64,000 bases of DNA from Acidobacteria bacterium 28-1 (GTDB lineage: Bacteria > Acidobacteriota > Blastocatellia > Pyrinomonadales > Pyrinomonadaceae). The notes under the pieces are model-generated. The model did no database searches. It saw only the letters and a program-made list of their open reading frames with translations, and was not told the DNA's origin. The DNA is taken from NCBI GenBank assembly GCA_002050365.1, contig MWYZ01000038.1:23523-87522 (forward strand), written 5' to 3'. This document shows positions 1 to 8,243 of this stretch, piece by piece. Every line of letters starts with the position of its first letter. Within the stretch, counting starts at the first letter, position 1. A program made the position numbers and the translations under genes.

Positions 1-1
1 T

Positions 2-1600
2 GTTTTGGTTATCGTCGGCGCGATTGCGGGCGGAATTTTCGGCAGGCTGCCAATGACATCTTCGGCTGATACGTCTATGACGCGGGAAAAAGTCGTCGCC
101 GATTACCGCGAAGCACTTGCCGTGATTGACGGTAATTACGTTGATAAAATTGACCACGAAAAAGTGTCGGAAAGTTCGATTCAAGGAATGTTATACACGC
201 TCGACCCGCATTCGGCGTTTTTCACCCGCGACGAATTTCGCAAACTTTACGAAGACCAACAATCGCAATTCTACGGCATCGGTGTTTCGATTCTGCAGCA
301 CCGCGACGGCGTTTACGTGCAGTCAATTATCCCGAACACGCCCGCCGACAAAGCCGGACTGCGTTACGGCGATCGGTTTGTGGAAATCGAAGGCAAAAGC
401 GCAAAGGATTATTCGAGCGCGGAGGTTTCCAAAAACGTGCGCGGCGAACGCGGAACTTCTGTCAATATAAAAATCGGACGCGCCGGCGTTGAAAAGCCGC
501 TCGAATTTAATATCGTCCGCGGCGGCGTTCCGCTTCCGTCAATCCGTAATTATTTTATGCTCCGCGACACGGTTGGTTATGTCGGTTTTACGGGCGGATT
601 TCAGGAAACCAGTGCTGAGGAACTCGACGAAGCGATTGCCGAATTGAAAAAACAAGGAATGAAAAGTTTGATTCTGGATTTGCGCGGAAATCCGGGCGGA
701 CTGCTTCCGCAAGCCATCGAAGTTGTCAGCAGGTTTGTTCCGCGCGGTCAAACCGTCGTCTCGGTAAAAGGTCGTTCGCGCTATGCGCAATCGCAGGAAT
801 TACCCGCCGTCGGTGATAAGACGGAAAATTTGCCGCTGGTCGTGATGATAAACGGCGGCTCGGCTTCGGCTTCGGAAATTGTCGCGGGCGCAATTCAGGA
901 TTACGGACGCGGCATCATCGTCGGCACGGACAGTTTCGGCAAAGGTCTCGTTCAGAGAGTTTTTCCCTTGCCGTTCGGTACGGGCTTGACGTTGACGACG
1001 GCGCGTTATTACACGCCGTTTGGACGTTCTCTGCAAAAAGATTATTCGAGCGGTTCGATTTACGATTATTATACGAATCACGACGGAAATGAAGAAACGA
1101 CTGATGCGAAACCAAAACCGGTCGGAAGCCCTGTAAAAACGGCGGGCGGAAGAATCTTCAACAGCGGACGCGGCATTGAGCCGGATTTGAAAGCACCGCC
1201 ACTCGCACCAACGCCGCTGCGCTTCCGTATCAACGACGCAGCGTTTTATTTCGTGCGTCAACTCGTCGCCGGACAAATCAAAGCATTTGAAAACTTTAAG
1301 GTTGACAAGCAAAATTATATTCAAACGATTGAACCAAATGATTTGCAGATAAGCGATAAAATGCTCGAAGCGTTTCGCGCTTTCGTAGTAAATGATAAGG
1401 AAAATGGTTTATCGTCGGAGAACATTAACAGTCAGATTGATTACGCCAGAGCGCGTTTGAGGGAAGAACTGGCGACCGCTAATTATTCAACGGAAGCCGG
1501 ATACCAGGTCTGGTTGGAACAAGACCCACAGGTTTTAAAAGCGATTGACGCAATTCCCGAAGCGCGAAAATTGTTGGGAAGTTATACAGCAAACAAGTAA
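2..1600 (+). CDS. S41 family C-terminal processing protease (CtpA-like), 5' end cut by window edge
   Basis: A secreted or membrane-anchored serine protease that trims C-termini of envelope proteins. The frame is open to the window edge, and its first residues (VLVIVGAIAGGIFG) look like the end of a membrane anchor, so the true start lies outside. A PDZ domain covers about residues 90-165, with the carboxylate-binding region near FYGIGVS. The S41 peptidase core follows. The motif GGSASASE places the catalytic Ser at about 288 and SFGKG the Lys at about 313, the 25-residue spacing usual for Ser-Lys CtpA enzymes. A helical C-terminal region of about 120 residues follows. It ends 2 bp before a heptad repeat hairpin shared with the convergent chromate transporter gene. 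Family assignment is secure; the substrate is unknown. Confidence 0.93.
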   Translation, partial: VLVIVGAIAGGIFGRLPMTSSADTSMTREKVVADYREALAVIDGNYVDKIDHEKVSESSIQGMLYTLDPHSAFFTRDEFRKLYEDQQSQFYGIGVSILQHRDGVYVQSIIPNTPADKAGLRYGDRFVEIEGKSAKDYSSAEVSKNVRGERGTSVNIKIGRAGVEKPLEFNIVRGGVPLPSIRNYFMLRDTVGYVGFTGGFQETSAEELDEAIAELKKQGMKSLILDLRGNPGGLLPQAIEVVSRFVPRGQTVVSVKGRSRYAQSQELPAVGDKTENLPLVVMINGGSASASEIVAGAIQDYGRGIIVGTDSFGKGLVQRVFPLPFGTGLTLTTARYYTPFGRSLQKDYSSGSIYDYYTNHDGNEETTDAKPKPVGSPVKTAGGRIFNSGRGIEPDLKAPPLAPTPLRFRINDAAFYFVRQLVAGQIKAFENFKVDKQNYIQTIEPNDLQISDKMLEAFRAFVVNDKENGLSSENINSQIDYARARLREELATANYSTEAGYQVWLEQDPQVLKAIDAIPEARKLLGSYTANK

Positions 1601-1602
1601 AA

Positions 1603-1682
1603 GTGAGAGGTGAGAAGTGAGAAATGAGAAATGAGAAGTTTTTGCGGCAACCATTTCTCATTTCTCACTTTTCATTTCTCAC
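1603..1682. repeat. Heptad repeat hairpin between convergent genes
   Basis: Five tandem 7-bp units of the form RTGAGAR fill 1603-1637. Four inverted units of the same family (TTCTCAT/TTCTCAC type) fill 1655-1682, with a 17-bp loop. The array begins 2 bp after the protease stop codon and contains the TGA stop of the chrA gene on the other strand, so it may act as a two-way terminator. There is no long T-run typical of a simple intrinsic terminator. Confidence 0.75.
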
Positions 1683-2953
1683 GTAATAAAATACTTCGCT
1701 AATCCGCATAAACCACCGCCGATAACGACAATCAAAACATCAATCTTAAAAAAGTAGAGCGCGATGAAAGATAAAATAGCCAAGCCGAGCGCGAAAACTT
1801 CAACTTGCATATTCGGAAAAACGACCGCCCAACCGAACATCAAAGCTAAATTCAAAATTACGCCGACGACCGCCGCCGTAACTCCCGAAAGCGCGGAATT
1901 GAGCTTTTGATTGTGGCGCAGTCGTTCGATATACGGCGCACCGGCAAAAATAAATAAAAATGAGGGCAAAAATGTTGCGTAAGTTGCAAGCAGTCCGGAG
2001 GTAACCGCGCTTAGAGTTTGATTGGCAAAAGCCGGATTGTTCCAACCGGTCATAAATCCGACAAATTGCAAAACCATAATGAGCGGTCCGGGCGTGGTTT
2101 CCGCCAGAGCCAAACCGTCAACCGATTGCGCCGCCGTTATCCAGCCCGCGCTGACCACCGCTTGATTGACATACGCTAAAACCGCATACGCGCCGCCAAA
2201 AGTTACGAACGCGGCTTGTGTGAAAAATAGATAAGTTTCGGTAAGAAGATTGTTTGAGCCGCCGAAAATCAACAGCAAAATAAAAGGTAAAAGCCAGAGC
2301 AAGAAAAAAATTAAAAGTATTTTGAAAAAGCGATTTTTAATTTTCGGTTTTTGGTCTTCAATTATTTCAAATTGCTCATTCGCCTTTGAACTTTGAACTT
2401 TGAACTTTGAACTTAAAATTCCCAAAACCGCCGCGCCTAAAACTATTAATGGAAACGGCACGTAAAAAAAGTAAATTGAGACGAATGCTAACGCGGAAAT
2501 GACTATGTGCCACCACGTTTTGAAAGCCTTTTTCGCAATTTTGAAAACGGCTTCGACGACAATTGCCACGACGACCGCTTTAAATCCGTCGAAAATCGCG
2601 CTTACTTCAGGCAGATTTCCGTAAGCCGCGTAGATGTATGAAAGAATAAACAGGAAAAAGATTGACGGAATGACGAAAAATGCACCAGCGACGATGCCGC
2701 CCTTAATGCCGTGAAGCCGCCAGCCGATATAAGTGGCGAGTTGCTGCGCTTCCGGTCCGGGCAGAATCATACAGTAATTGAGCGCGTGTAGAAAATCGTC
2801 TTGGTCAATCCATTTTTTATTTTCGACCAATTCGCGCTGCATGATGGCGATTTGTCCGGCAGGACCGCCAAAGGAAATAAAACCGAGTTTGAGCCAAAAG
2901 CGAAACGCTTCACCGAATAAAATTTGTCCTTCTTCCCGCGTTTTTTCGCTCAC
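1679..2953 (-). CDS. chrA: Chromate efflux transporter, two CHR domains
   Basis: Inner-membrane transporter of the CHR family, which exports chromate. At 424 residues it has the usual long-chain two-domain form. The first CHR domain carries [15 protein letters not shown] and the signature [15 protein letters not shown]; the second carries [13 protein letters not shown] and [18 protein letters not shown]. Each half has about five hydrophobic segments. The linker between halves (around residues 180-205) is partly encoded by four tandem 7-bp repeats, an unusual insertion. The stop codon lies inside the downstream heptad hairpin. It stands alone with no regulator beside it, so a role in chromate resistance is known only from the family. 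Confidence 0.92.
   Translation of the reverse strand: MSEKTREEGQILFGEAFRFWLKLGFISFGGPAGQIAIMQRELVENKKWIDQDDFLHALNYCMILPGPEAQQLATYIGWRLHGIKGGIVAGAFFVIPSIFFLFILSYIYAAYGNLPEVSAIFDGFKAVVVAIVVEAVFKIAKKAFKTWWHIVISALAFVSIYFFYVPFPLIVLGAAVLGILSSKFKVQSSKANEQFEIIEDQKPKIKNRFFKILLIFFLLWLLPFILLLIFGGSNNLLTETYLFFTQAAFVTFGGAYAVLAYVNQAVVSAGWITAAQSVDGLALAETTPGPLIMVLQFVGFMTGWNNPAFANQTLSAVTSGLLATYATFLPSFLFIFAGAPYIERLRHNQKLNSALSGVTAAVVGVILNLALMFGWAVVFPNMQVEVFALGLAILSFIALYFFKIDVLIVVIGGGLCGLAKYFIT
2385..2412. repeat. Four perfect tandem TTTGAAC heptads inside chrA
   Basis: Four uninterrupted copies of TTTGAAC lie in the chrA linker region. The same unit family forms the hairpin at 6104-6172. Here it is translated on the minus strand as the polar linker [10 protein letters not shown] between the two membrane halves, a position likely to tolerate insertions. 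Confidence 0.9.
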
Positions 2954-2992
2954 AAAATTTTCTCTTATTTTGAGTGAATCAATAATCTCTAA

Positions 2993-4012
2993 TTAATGAA
3001 CTTGCTTATCCGAAGGGAGCGCAATCCTAAGAACAGGCTTCCCGTTAACATTTTCGAGTGGAAGATAAACGCGATGCGTTGTGCTGTCAACGGCCACGGT
3101 ATGAGCGTTGGCGGCGTAGAAGCCGCTTCCGACCTTTTCCAACGCATCCTTTTTTTCATCAAAGATGGTCAGAATGCCGCTTTCGGCGGAAACATAGAGC
3201 CGTCCTAAATCAGAATCGAAAGCAAGCACATCGGGGTCGTCGCCGACTGAATAAATCGCCAGTAGTTTTTTCTTTGACAAATCGAACATTGCCAGCTTCG
3301 CATTTCCTTCACAGGCGGCGAAGGCATATCGGTTTTTTCCGTCTATCAGCAAACCGTGACTGTCTTCGCAACCCGCGAGCGGATAGTTTCCCACTACTTT
3401 GTCGGTTTGCGGGTCAATTTCAATTATCTGATTAAGCTGGTGAACGGCGACGAAAATGCGGTCTGAAACAATGTCGTATTGAGTGTTTCCGGCGGGCGCA
3501 TTAAGAGAAACAGTCGTTACGACATTGTTAGTTTGAGCGTCAATCACCGTGTCGGATTTTCCGCGCAAATTGGAAACATAGAGTTTCTTTTCTTTGACGG
3601 CGTAGGCGATGCCGTCGGGATAATCTCCGGTCGGGACACGCGCTATGACTTTCAAAGTTTGGTCGTCAATGACCGCTAGTTCGTTCGTGCCGGTCGCCGA
3701 CGCATAAACGCGATGCATTTCCGGTATTGCCAGGACGCCGTGGACGTGCTTTAAGTTTTTGACATCGCCGATAATTTTTTGAGTTTTGGTATCGAAAACG
3801 GTCATCATATCGTCGCCTAGATGCGCGATATAGAGCCTGCCGCTGTCGGCATCAAAGCTCTGGTAATCAAGCCGCGTCGCCTTTCCGGTCAAGGAAATAT
3901 CCGAAACTAATTGCAGAGGCATTTTTGGCTGTTGTGCCTGAGCGCAGTTAATACTGAGCGACGCAAAAACCAAAGCGAACGCCAATCTCAAAAACGTAAA
4001 TTTGCTTTTCAT
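2993..4012 (-). CDS. Secreted YVTN/YncE-like beta-propeller protein
   Basis: Predicted exported protein of 339 residues with an N-terminal signal peptide (MKSKFTFLRLAFALVFASL, cleavage near AQAQQ). The rest is made of repeated units of about 40 residues such as GRLYIAHLGDDMMTVFDTKT, MHRVYASATGTNELAVID and KKLYVSNLRGKSDTVIDAQT. These match the YVTN beta-propeller pattern, probably seven blades. Such proteins bind partners or cell-surface ligands; no catalytic residues are apparent. It lies 40 bp downstream of chrA's start on the same strand, but the two are separate in theme and may not form an operon. Fold assignment is good; function is unknown. Confidence 0.8.
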   Translation of the reverse strand: MKSKFTFLRLAFALVFASLSINCAQAQQPKMPLQLVSDISLTGKATRLDYQSFDADSGRLYIAHLGDDMMTVFDTKTQKIIGDVKNLKHVHGVLAIPEMHRVYASATGTNELAVIDDQTLKVIARVPTGDYPDGIAYAVKEKKLYVSNLRGKSDTVIDAQTNNVVTTVSLNAPAGNTQYDIVSDRIFVAVHQLNQIIEIDPQTDKVVGNYPLAGCEDSHGLLIDGKNRYAFAACEGNAKLAMFDLSKKKLLAIYSVGDDPDVLAFDSDLGRLYVSAESGILTIFDEKKDALEKVGSGFYAANAHTVAVDSTTHRVYLPLENVNGKPVLRIALPSDKQVH

Positions 4013-4119
4013 TTTCTTAAACTCCTTTGGTTAATTTATCTTCCTTTAACAATAAACTGTCAAGCAAGTTTTGAGAGTCTTTTACCGAAGGGTAGAATTG
4101 AAACAAGGAGCAAAAGATT

Positions 4120-4833
4120 ATGAACAAAATTACACGACGAGAAGCGATTGGCGGAATGTTGGCGACGGGCGCGGGTGTTTTGGCTTTTAATGAAACAGGC
4201 AATGCTCAAACGGAGAATTTGCCGATGGCTTTTCGCGGAACGCATCAGCCGAAACCTCTGCCGTTTGACGCGGCGAAATTGAAAGGCATTTCGGAAAAAC
4301 TTATTAAGTCGCATTGGGAAAATAATTATATCGGCTCGGTCAAAGCCTTGAACGTTATTGAACAAAGGCTTGCTGCAATGCTGAAAGAAAAAGATTTGCC
4401 TGCATATTTGTATGGCGATTTGAAGCGTGAAGAATTGATTCGGACCGGTTCCGTTGTCTTGCACGAACAATACTTTGCCAATCTCGGCGGCAACGGCAGA
4501 GCCGACGGGAAGGCTTTGAAACTAATTGAGAAATGGTTCGGCAGTTATGAACAATGGGAAAATGAATTTAAGAAAACGGCAAACGCGCTTTCGGGCGGTT
4601 CGGGCTGGACGATTTTGGCTTTCAATCTGCACACCAAAGAAGCTCATAACTATTGGGCTGCAGACCACGCGCATAATTCGCCGTTTTCCGTTCCGCTGCT
4701 TCTTCTGGATATGTATGAACATTCGTATCAAATGGATTATGGCTCGGCGGCGGCGAAATACATTGATGTATTTATGCAAAACGTGAATTGGGAAGAAGTC
4801 AATCGGCGCGTGGAAACATCAGCGAATTACTAA
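4120..4833 (+). CDS. Fe/Mn superoxide dismutase with Tat-type signal peptide
   Basis: Converts superoxide to peroxide and oxygen. The first 30 residues, with TRREAIGG followed by a hydrophobic run and GNAQ, form a twin-arginine signal, so a folded, metal-loaded enzyme is probably exported to the periplasm. The SOD domain spans about residues 45-230. Likely metal ligands are His65 (SHWENNY), the His of VLHEQYF, and the Asp and His of [13 protein letters not shown]. The sequence belongs to a divergent branch with SHWENNY in place of the common HHxxY pattern. An AGGAG-like site (caaggagcaaaag) precedes the ATG. The propeller gene upstream is divergently transcribed, leaving about 107 bp for both promoters. 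Confidence 0.9.
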   Translation: MNKITRREAIGGMLATGAGVLAFNETGNAQTENLPMAFRGTHQPKPLPFDAAKLKGISEKLIKSHWENNYIGSVKALNVIEQRLAAMLKEKDLPAYLYGDLKREELIRTGSVVLHEQYFANLGGNGRADGKALKLIEKWFGSYEQWENEFKKTANALSGGSGWTILAFNLHTKEAHNYWAADHAHNSPFSVPLLLLDMYEHSYQMDYGSAAAKYIDVFMQNVNWEEVNRRVETSANY

Positions 4834-5000
4834 ACTTGAATTAGATAAATTAAGGGGTTAATCTTAAAACGATTTAGGAATTATTATAAATCTACTTTTT
4901 TAAGCAATCTGTCGTTAATCTTCAAAACTTGTCGGTGGCGGGAGAATTTATTTTGGAGTTAAGATTTTGCAGTTGGATTTATATCTTGACTCGTTGATTT

Positions 5001-6098
5001 ATGTATAAACAAATTGGCATTATCACCGGCGGCGGTGATGCGCCCGGCTTAAACGCGGTAATTCGCGCGGCGGTTCGCACAGCGGTCAAAGAATTCGGGA
5101 TAAAATGCGTCGGCATCGAGGACAGTTTTGAAGGTCTGACCGGCGAGACGCAAACCATGAAACTTACAACCAGAAGCGTGAGTGGAATTTTGCCGCGCGG
5201 CGGAACGATGCTCGGTACACGCAATTCGGGAAGTTTTTGCTGTTTTGAGGACGGCAAGGTAATTTTCCCCGATGAAACGGTTAAAGCGGCGATTGAAAAT
5301 TTAAAAAAACTCGAAATCGAAGCGCTCGTCGTCATCGGCGGCGACGGAACTCTGGCAATCGCGCAGGAATTTTACAAGCGCGGCATTCCGGTCATCGGCG
5401 TTCCGAAAACGATTGACAATGATTTAGCCGCGACCGAATTGACATTCGGATTTATGACGGCAATTGATATTGCCACCGAAGCTCTCGACCGACTTCACAC
5501 GACCGCCGCGTCGCACGACCGCGTAATGATTTTGGAAGTAATGGGCAGACATACGGGTTGGATTGCACTTCACGCCGGGCTTGCCGGAAGCGCGGATATT
5601 ATTTTAATTCCCGAAATTCCTTATTCGTTCGAGTCAATGGTGCAAAAAATCTTTTCACGCGAAAAAAGCGGCTCGCGTTTTACAAATATTGTCGTAGCGG
5701 AAGGCGCAACCGAAATCGGTAAATCGGAAATTTACAAGTCGGTGGGCGACCGTAAAACCGCGCCGCGTCTTGGCGGTGTCGGCGATTACATCGGTCAAAA
5801 AATTGAAGAGATGACCGGCAAAGAAGCCCGCTGTGTCGTGCTTGGACATCTTCAACGCGGCGGCAGTCCGAACGCCTTCGACCGTATGCTCGGAACGAGT
5901 TTCGGTGCGTGCGCGGTTCGCGCTCTAGCAAACGGAGAAGCGGGAAAAATGGTAGCTTTAAAAGCCGGAGAAATAGTTAATGTTCCACTTTCCGATGCAA
6001 TTGCCAATATAAAAACCGTTGCATCAGACGGACAACTTATCCGCACGGCGCGTGATATTGGAATTTCTTTTGCCGCGCCGAAAGAATCAAGATTATAA
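5001..6098 (+). CDS. pfkA: 6-phosphofructokinase
   Basis: Glycolytic enzyme that phosphorylates fructose 6-phosphate to the 1,6-bisphosphate. It has 365 residues, with GGGDAPGLNAVIRAAV at the N-terminus, the nucleotide loop GGDGT at 114-117 and the catalytic segment PKTIDND at 135-141. The Gly of GGDGT favours ATP as donor, whereas the Lys of PKTIDND (Gly in E. coli PfkA) is typical of the PPi-dependent and actinobacterial-type group, so donor choice should not be assumed. No clear Shine-Dalgarno site precedes the ATG. A heptad hairpin follows the stop codon, before greA. Confidence 0.93.
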   Translation: MYKQIGIITGGGDAPGLNAVIRAAVRTAVKEFGIKCVGIEDSFEGLTGETQTMKLTTRSVSGILPRGGTMLGTRNSGSFCCFEDGKVIFPDETVKAAIENLKKLEIEALVVIGGDGTLAIAQEFYKRGIPVIGVPKTIDNDLAATELTFGFMTAIDIATEALDRLHTTAASHDRVMILEVMGRHTGWIALHAGLAGSADIILIPEIPYSFESMVQKIFSREKSGSRFTNIVVAEGATEIGKSEIYKSVGDRKTAPRLGGVGDYIGQKIEEMTGKEARCVVLGHLQRGGSPNAFDRMLGTSFGACAVRALANGEAGKMVALKAGEIVNVPLSDAIANIKTVASDGQLIRTARDIGISFAAPKESRL

Positions 6099-6103
6099 TG
6101 TGA

Positions 6104-6172
6104 GTTCAAAGTTCAGAGTTCAAGGTTCAAAGTAACTTAATAACCTTGAACTTTGAACTTTGAAGTTTGAAC
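6104..6172. repeat. Heptad repeat hairpin, 4 + 4 units of GTTCAAA family
   Basis: Four tandem 7-bp units (GTTCAAA type) occupy 6104-6131. Four inverted units (TTTGAAC type) occupy 6145-6172, separated by a 13-bp loop. The arms can pair over about 28 bp with a few mismatches. The element fills almost the whole pfkA-greA gap and ends 9 bp before the greA ATG, where a ribosome binding site would be expected. Confidence 0.9.
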
Positions 6173-6181
6173 TTTTTATTT

Positions 6182-6655
6182 ATGGAAGAAATAAGAAAAA
6201 AAATACAAGCGCAATTGTCGGAGCTTGAAAACGAGCTGCGGTTTAAGTTGCCGAAGGAAATTCAAAAAGCGCGTGAGTTTGGCGATTTGAAGGAAAATGC
6301 CGAATACAAAGCTGCTGTGGAGCGTCAGAAAATGGTAATGGCGCGGGTGGTTCAATTAAGCCAGCGTTTAAGCGAAGTCGAAGCAATTGATTTATCAAAG
6401 ATTCCGACCGACAGCGCGGCTTACGGCTCAAAGGTTGTTCTATACGACCTCGACAGCGAAGAAGACATTACTTACCGTCTTGTTTCGTCAGAAGAAAGCG
6501 ACCCTGAAAACGGTTTGATTTCAACGGTTTCGCCCATTGGTCAGAGTTTGATGGGCAAAGAGGAAGGAGACGAAGTAAAGGTTAAAACGCCGAAAGGCTG
6601 GCGCAATTTCGAGATTAAAAGATTGTTAACAATTCATGAACAAGGAGAAAAGTAA
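6182..6655 (+). CDS. greA: Transcription elongation factor GreA/GreB family
   Basis: Binds RNA polymerase and stimulates cleavage of backtracked transcripts. The N-terminal coiled coil carries the acidic tip motif GDLKENAEY, the hallmark of GreA, and the C-terminal FKBP-like domain includes ISTVSPIGQSLMGKEEGDEV. The ATG at 6182 (157 residues) gives the standard GreA start MEEIRKK. A TTG further upstream at 6167 lies inside the heptad repeat and would add a non-family sequence. No obvious Shine-Dalgarno site is present because the repeat arm occupies that position. Confidence 0.93.
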   Translation: MEEIRKKIQAQLSELENELRFKLPKEIQKAREFGDLKENAEYKAAVERQKMVMARVVQLSQRLSEVEAIDLSKIPTDSAAYGSKVVLYDLDSEEDITYRLVSSEESDPENGLISTVSPIGQSLMGKEEGDEVKVKTPKGWRNFEIKRLLTIHEQGEK

Positions 6656-6656
6656 A

Positions 6657-6745
6657 AAGGAAAAGTAAAAGGGCAAGAGTGAAAACCGTTTAGTTCATCG
6701 AAATTGTAACAAGTGACAAGTTCTTTACTTTTTGCCTTTTTACTT
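6657..6745. repeat. Degenerate purine-rich repeat with inverted copy after greA
   Basis: Units like AAAAGTA and AAAAGG recur just after the greA stop. The inverse (TTTACTTTTTGCC, TTTTTACTT) lies at about 6722-6745. The array is looser than the other heptad arrays and could act as a greA terminator. Confidence 0.5.
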
Positions 6746-6753
6746 GCGAAGCA

Positions 6754-6972
6754 GTGTTTGGGCTATTGATAGACAAATACCCGAAAGAGACGCGCGAAAA
6801 ACTGCGGAAATTACCGGCGTTAGCTTCGCGCGGCGCAGTCGTCATAAAATCTCTGGCGGCTTGTTTTGATTTGTTAGTAGTGATTATTAGTTTTGCTTCG
6901 GTTAGTGCATTGTTTATTTGCCTTTTCGTGGTTCTATTGGCCGCATTTTGGAGCTATTCTACTTTGGCGTAA
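6754..6972 (+). CDS. Small hydrophobic protein of unknown function
   Basis: A 72-residue frame starting at GTG. The N-terminal third is charged (KYPKETREKLRKLP) and the rest is strongly hydrophobic (residues 35-68), consistent with one or two membrane segments. It begins just after a repeat hairpin and has no strong ribosome binding site, so the start is uncertain. No family is recognised. The charged-then-hydrophobic layout supports a real small membrane protein, but chance cannot be excluded. Confidence 0.4.
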   Translation: MFGLLIDKYPKETREKLRKLPALASRGAVVIKSLAACFDLLVVIISFASVSALFICLFVVLLAAFWSYSTLA

Positions 6973-6987
6973 CATTAATAATCTTGT

Positions 6988-7182
6988 TCAACGGGGTGTT
7001 AGTCTAATCTTCTGATCCGGTATATTTATCACGATAACCACAATTATAAGTATAAGGATAATCATAAAAAGAGGTATTAAAATTCTAATACTCCAATCTT
7101 TTCCAAATTGATTTTTAATAGAGTTTTTTAATTTTCGCTTAAAAGTCTTTGTCTTGTTAATTTTACGTCCCTTTGATTGCAT
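6988..7182 (-). CDS. Small basic single-pass membrane protein, unknown
   Basis: A 64-residue frame if read from the ATG at 7182; an upstream TTG at 7242 would give 84 residues. It has a lysine- and arginine-rich N-terminal half, one long hydrophobic helix (IPLFMIILILIIVVIVINI) and a short polar tail. The region is more AT-rich than its neighbours. It is convergent with the preceding small gene, 16 bp apart. It is not recognised as a family member and may be a host or decayed mobile gene. Confidence 0.35.
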   Translation of the reverse strand: MQSKGRKINKTKTFKRKLKNSIKNQFGKDWSIRILIPLFMIILILIIVVIVINIPDQKIRLTPR

Positions 7183-7320
7183 AATGTAAATAAAATTCCC
7201 TAATTTAACTAAATGGTAAACCTTCTTTTTCTCATTTTGCAACTTTTTATTTCTAAAGGCGTGTCTTTAATCGAAAGGCAGGTGGGTAACTCCTTTCATT
7301 ATACTTTAGTACTCCTAAAA

Positions 7321-7360
7321 GAAAAGCCGTGAGTTCTGACGCTCACGGCTTTTCTTTTTT
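7321..7360. terminator. Intrinsic terminator with 13-bp perfect stem
   Basis: GAAAAGCCGTGAG (7321-7333) pairs with 7342-7354 around an 8-nt loop and is followed by TTTTTT. The A-rich upstream side gives a weaker T-run on the minus strand. It could end the leftward fragment gene at 7464-7985 or serve rightward transcription. Confidence 0.8.
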
Positions 7361-7463
7361 CTGATTATTGATTTACTTTAATTTTAGATTGTAAAGTTAA
7401 ATTTTTATGCTTTTCAATAAAACATCTATAAATTTTGAGAGATTGATCATCGCCAAACCAAAT

Positions 7464-7985
7464 TTAAGTAATGTTGTTTTCGAGCCACTCTTTCAATTTG
7501 TCAAAGTTCTCTGTTGTATAATGGGAAGGCTCACTGTTTGTCATAATTTTTACGCGCGTAAGACTTGGTTCAGCTAAAATGAGTATTTCCCAGTAATCAT
7601 CTGCGTTTCGTTTATAAAATTGAAGACGGGTGGAGCTTGTATCTGATAACAAATCAAATCCTTTTTCTTGGAGTAGATATACAATGATTGTGGTAGTTGG
7701 CGGCAATCCCGGCGCAGGATTTGCGCCCGACAACCAAGCACCATATTTGAGAGGTTCAGACGAACGCCTTGTTATCAAATAACCTTCACGTTTCCGTTGG
7801 TGTCGGCGGCTCAAATACAAAAGCGTGGTCAGTTTTTCTTGGCGGAAATAACAATACAAATGTTTTATTTGGGTTTGGCGCATTTGAAGATGCGGCGAGT
7901 ATTTATGCGGGACGCAATAATTATCCAGCCTATCAACTAAATTATAATCAGCACGCCGCCTAATAAGGACTTTTGCATTTTTCAA
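7464..7985 (-). CDS. Unknown protein, probably a gene remnant
   Basis: A 173-residue frame. The C-terminal 105 residues (from about GYLITRRSSEPL, including DDYWEILILAEPSLTRVK and FDKLKEWLENN) have normal protein composition and look coding. The N-terminal 65 residues are rich in Arg, Tyr and Cys and look like the shadow of the plus-strand frame at 7769-7963. The gene may therefore be truncated at its 5' end around 7790. No family is recognised. It lies just outside the left end of the integrated element. Confidence 0.35.
   Translation of the reverse strand: MKNAKVLIRRRADYNLVDRLDNYCVPHKYSPHLQMRQTQIKHLYCYFRQEKLTTLLYLSRRHQRKREGYLITRRSSEPLKYGAWLSGANPAPGLPPTTTIIVYLLQEKGFDLLSDTSSTRLQFYKRNADDYWEILILAEPSLTRVKIMTNSEPSHYTTENFDKLKEWLENNIT
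7769..7963 (+). pseudogene. Plus-strand coding fragment, unknown
   Basis: The frame reads VSVGVGGSNTKAWSVFLGG, NTNVLFGFGAFEDAASIY and NYPAYQLNYNQHAA. Its Gly/Asn/Ala-rich composition looks like a genuine surface-protein C-terminus rather than a shadow. There is no convincing start codon or upstream continuation, so it is taken as the 3' remnant of a gene whose 5' part has been lost. It abuts the direct repeat at the left end of the element. Confidence 0.3.
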
Positions 7986-8124
7986 ATATGTATCTGAAAA
8001 TATAGCTGTTATGTGTTAGTTTCGAGTGTTACCGAGTGAACACAGTTTTATTATCCACTGTATAGTACTCTATAATACCTTGTAACTGTTGGCAAATTAA
8101 GACTTATATGTTTGGAGCAAGCAT
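7968..8124. repeat. Left attachment region (attL) with host copy of the pgsA-like upstream region
   Basis: About 157 bp that match 20560-20719 with scattered substitutions and a few indels. The last 24 bp (8101-8124) are identical to 20696-20719 and are the likely integrase crossover core. The core includes the ATG and first codons of the phosphatidyltransferase gene (ATGTTTGGAGCAAGCAT). A further block at about 8019-8048, containing TTCGAGTGTTACCGAGTG, is also identical in both copies. Confidence 0.88.
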
Positions 8125-8243
8125 AAGACATTCTCTTTTGTAATGCTTCAAGCCTTTTATTATCTATTAGTTACAAGCCTTAGAAACGTCTCTAAAATTG
8201 AGATGTATCTAATAATGTAGCCATTCGGCTGCAAAATCCGCTT

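Noticed and set aside
1603..1682. CRISPR array
   Set aside because: Units are 7 bp, contiguous and with no spacers.
8101..8124. tRNA-type attachment site
   Set aside because: The core does not fold as tRNA and includes the start of a protein gene.
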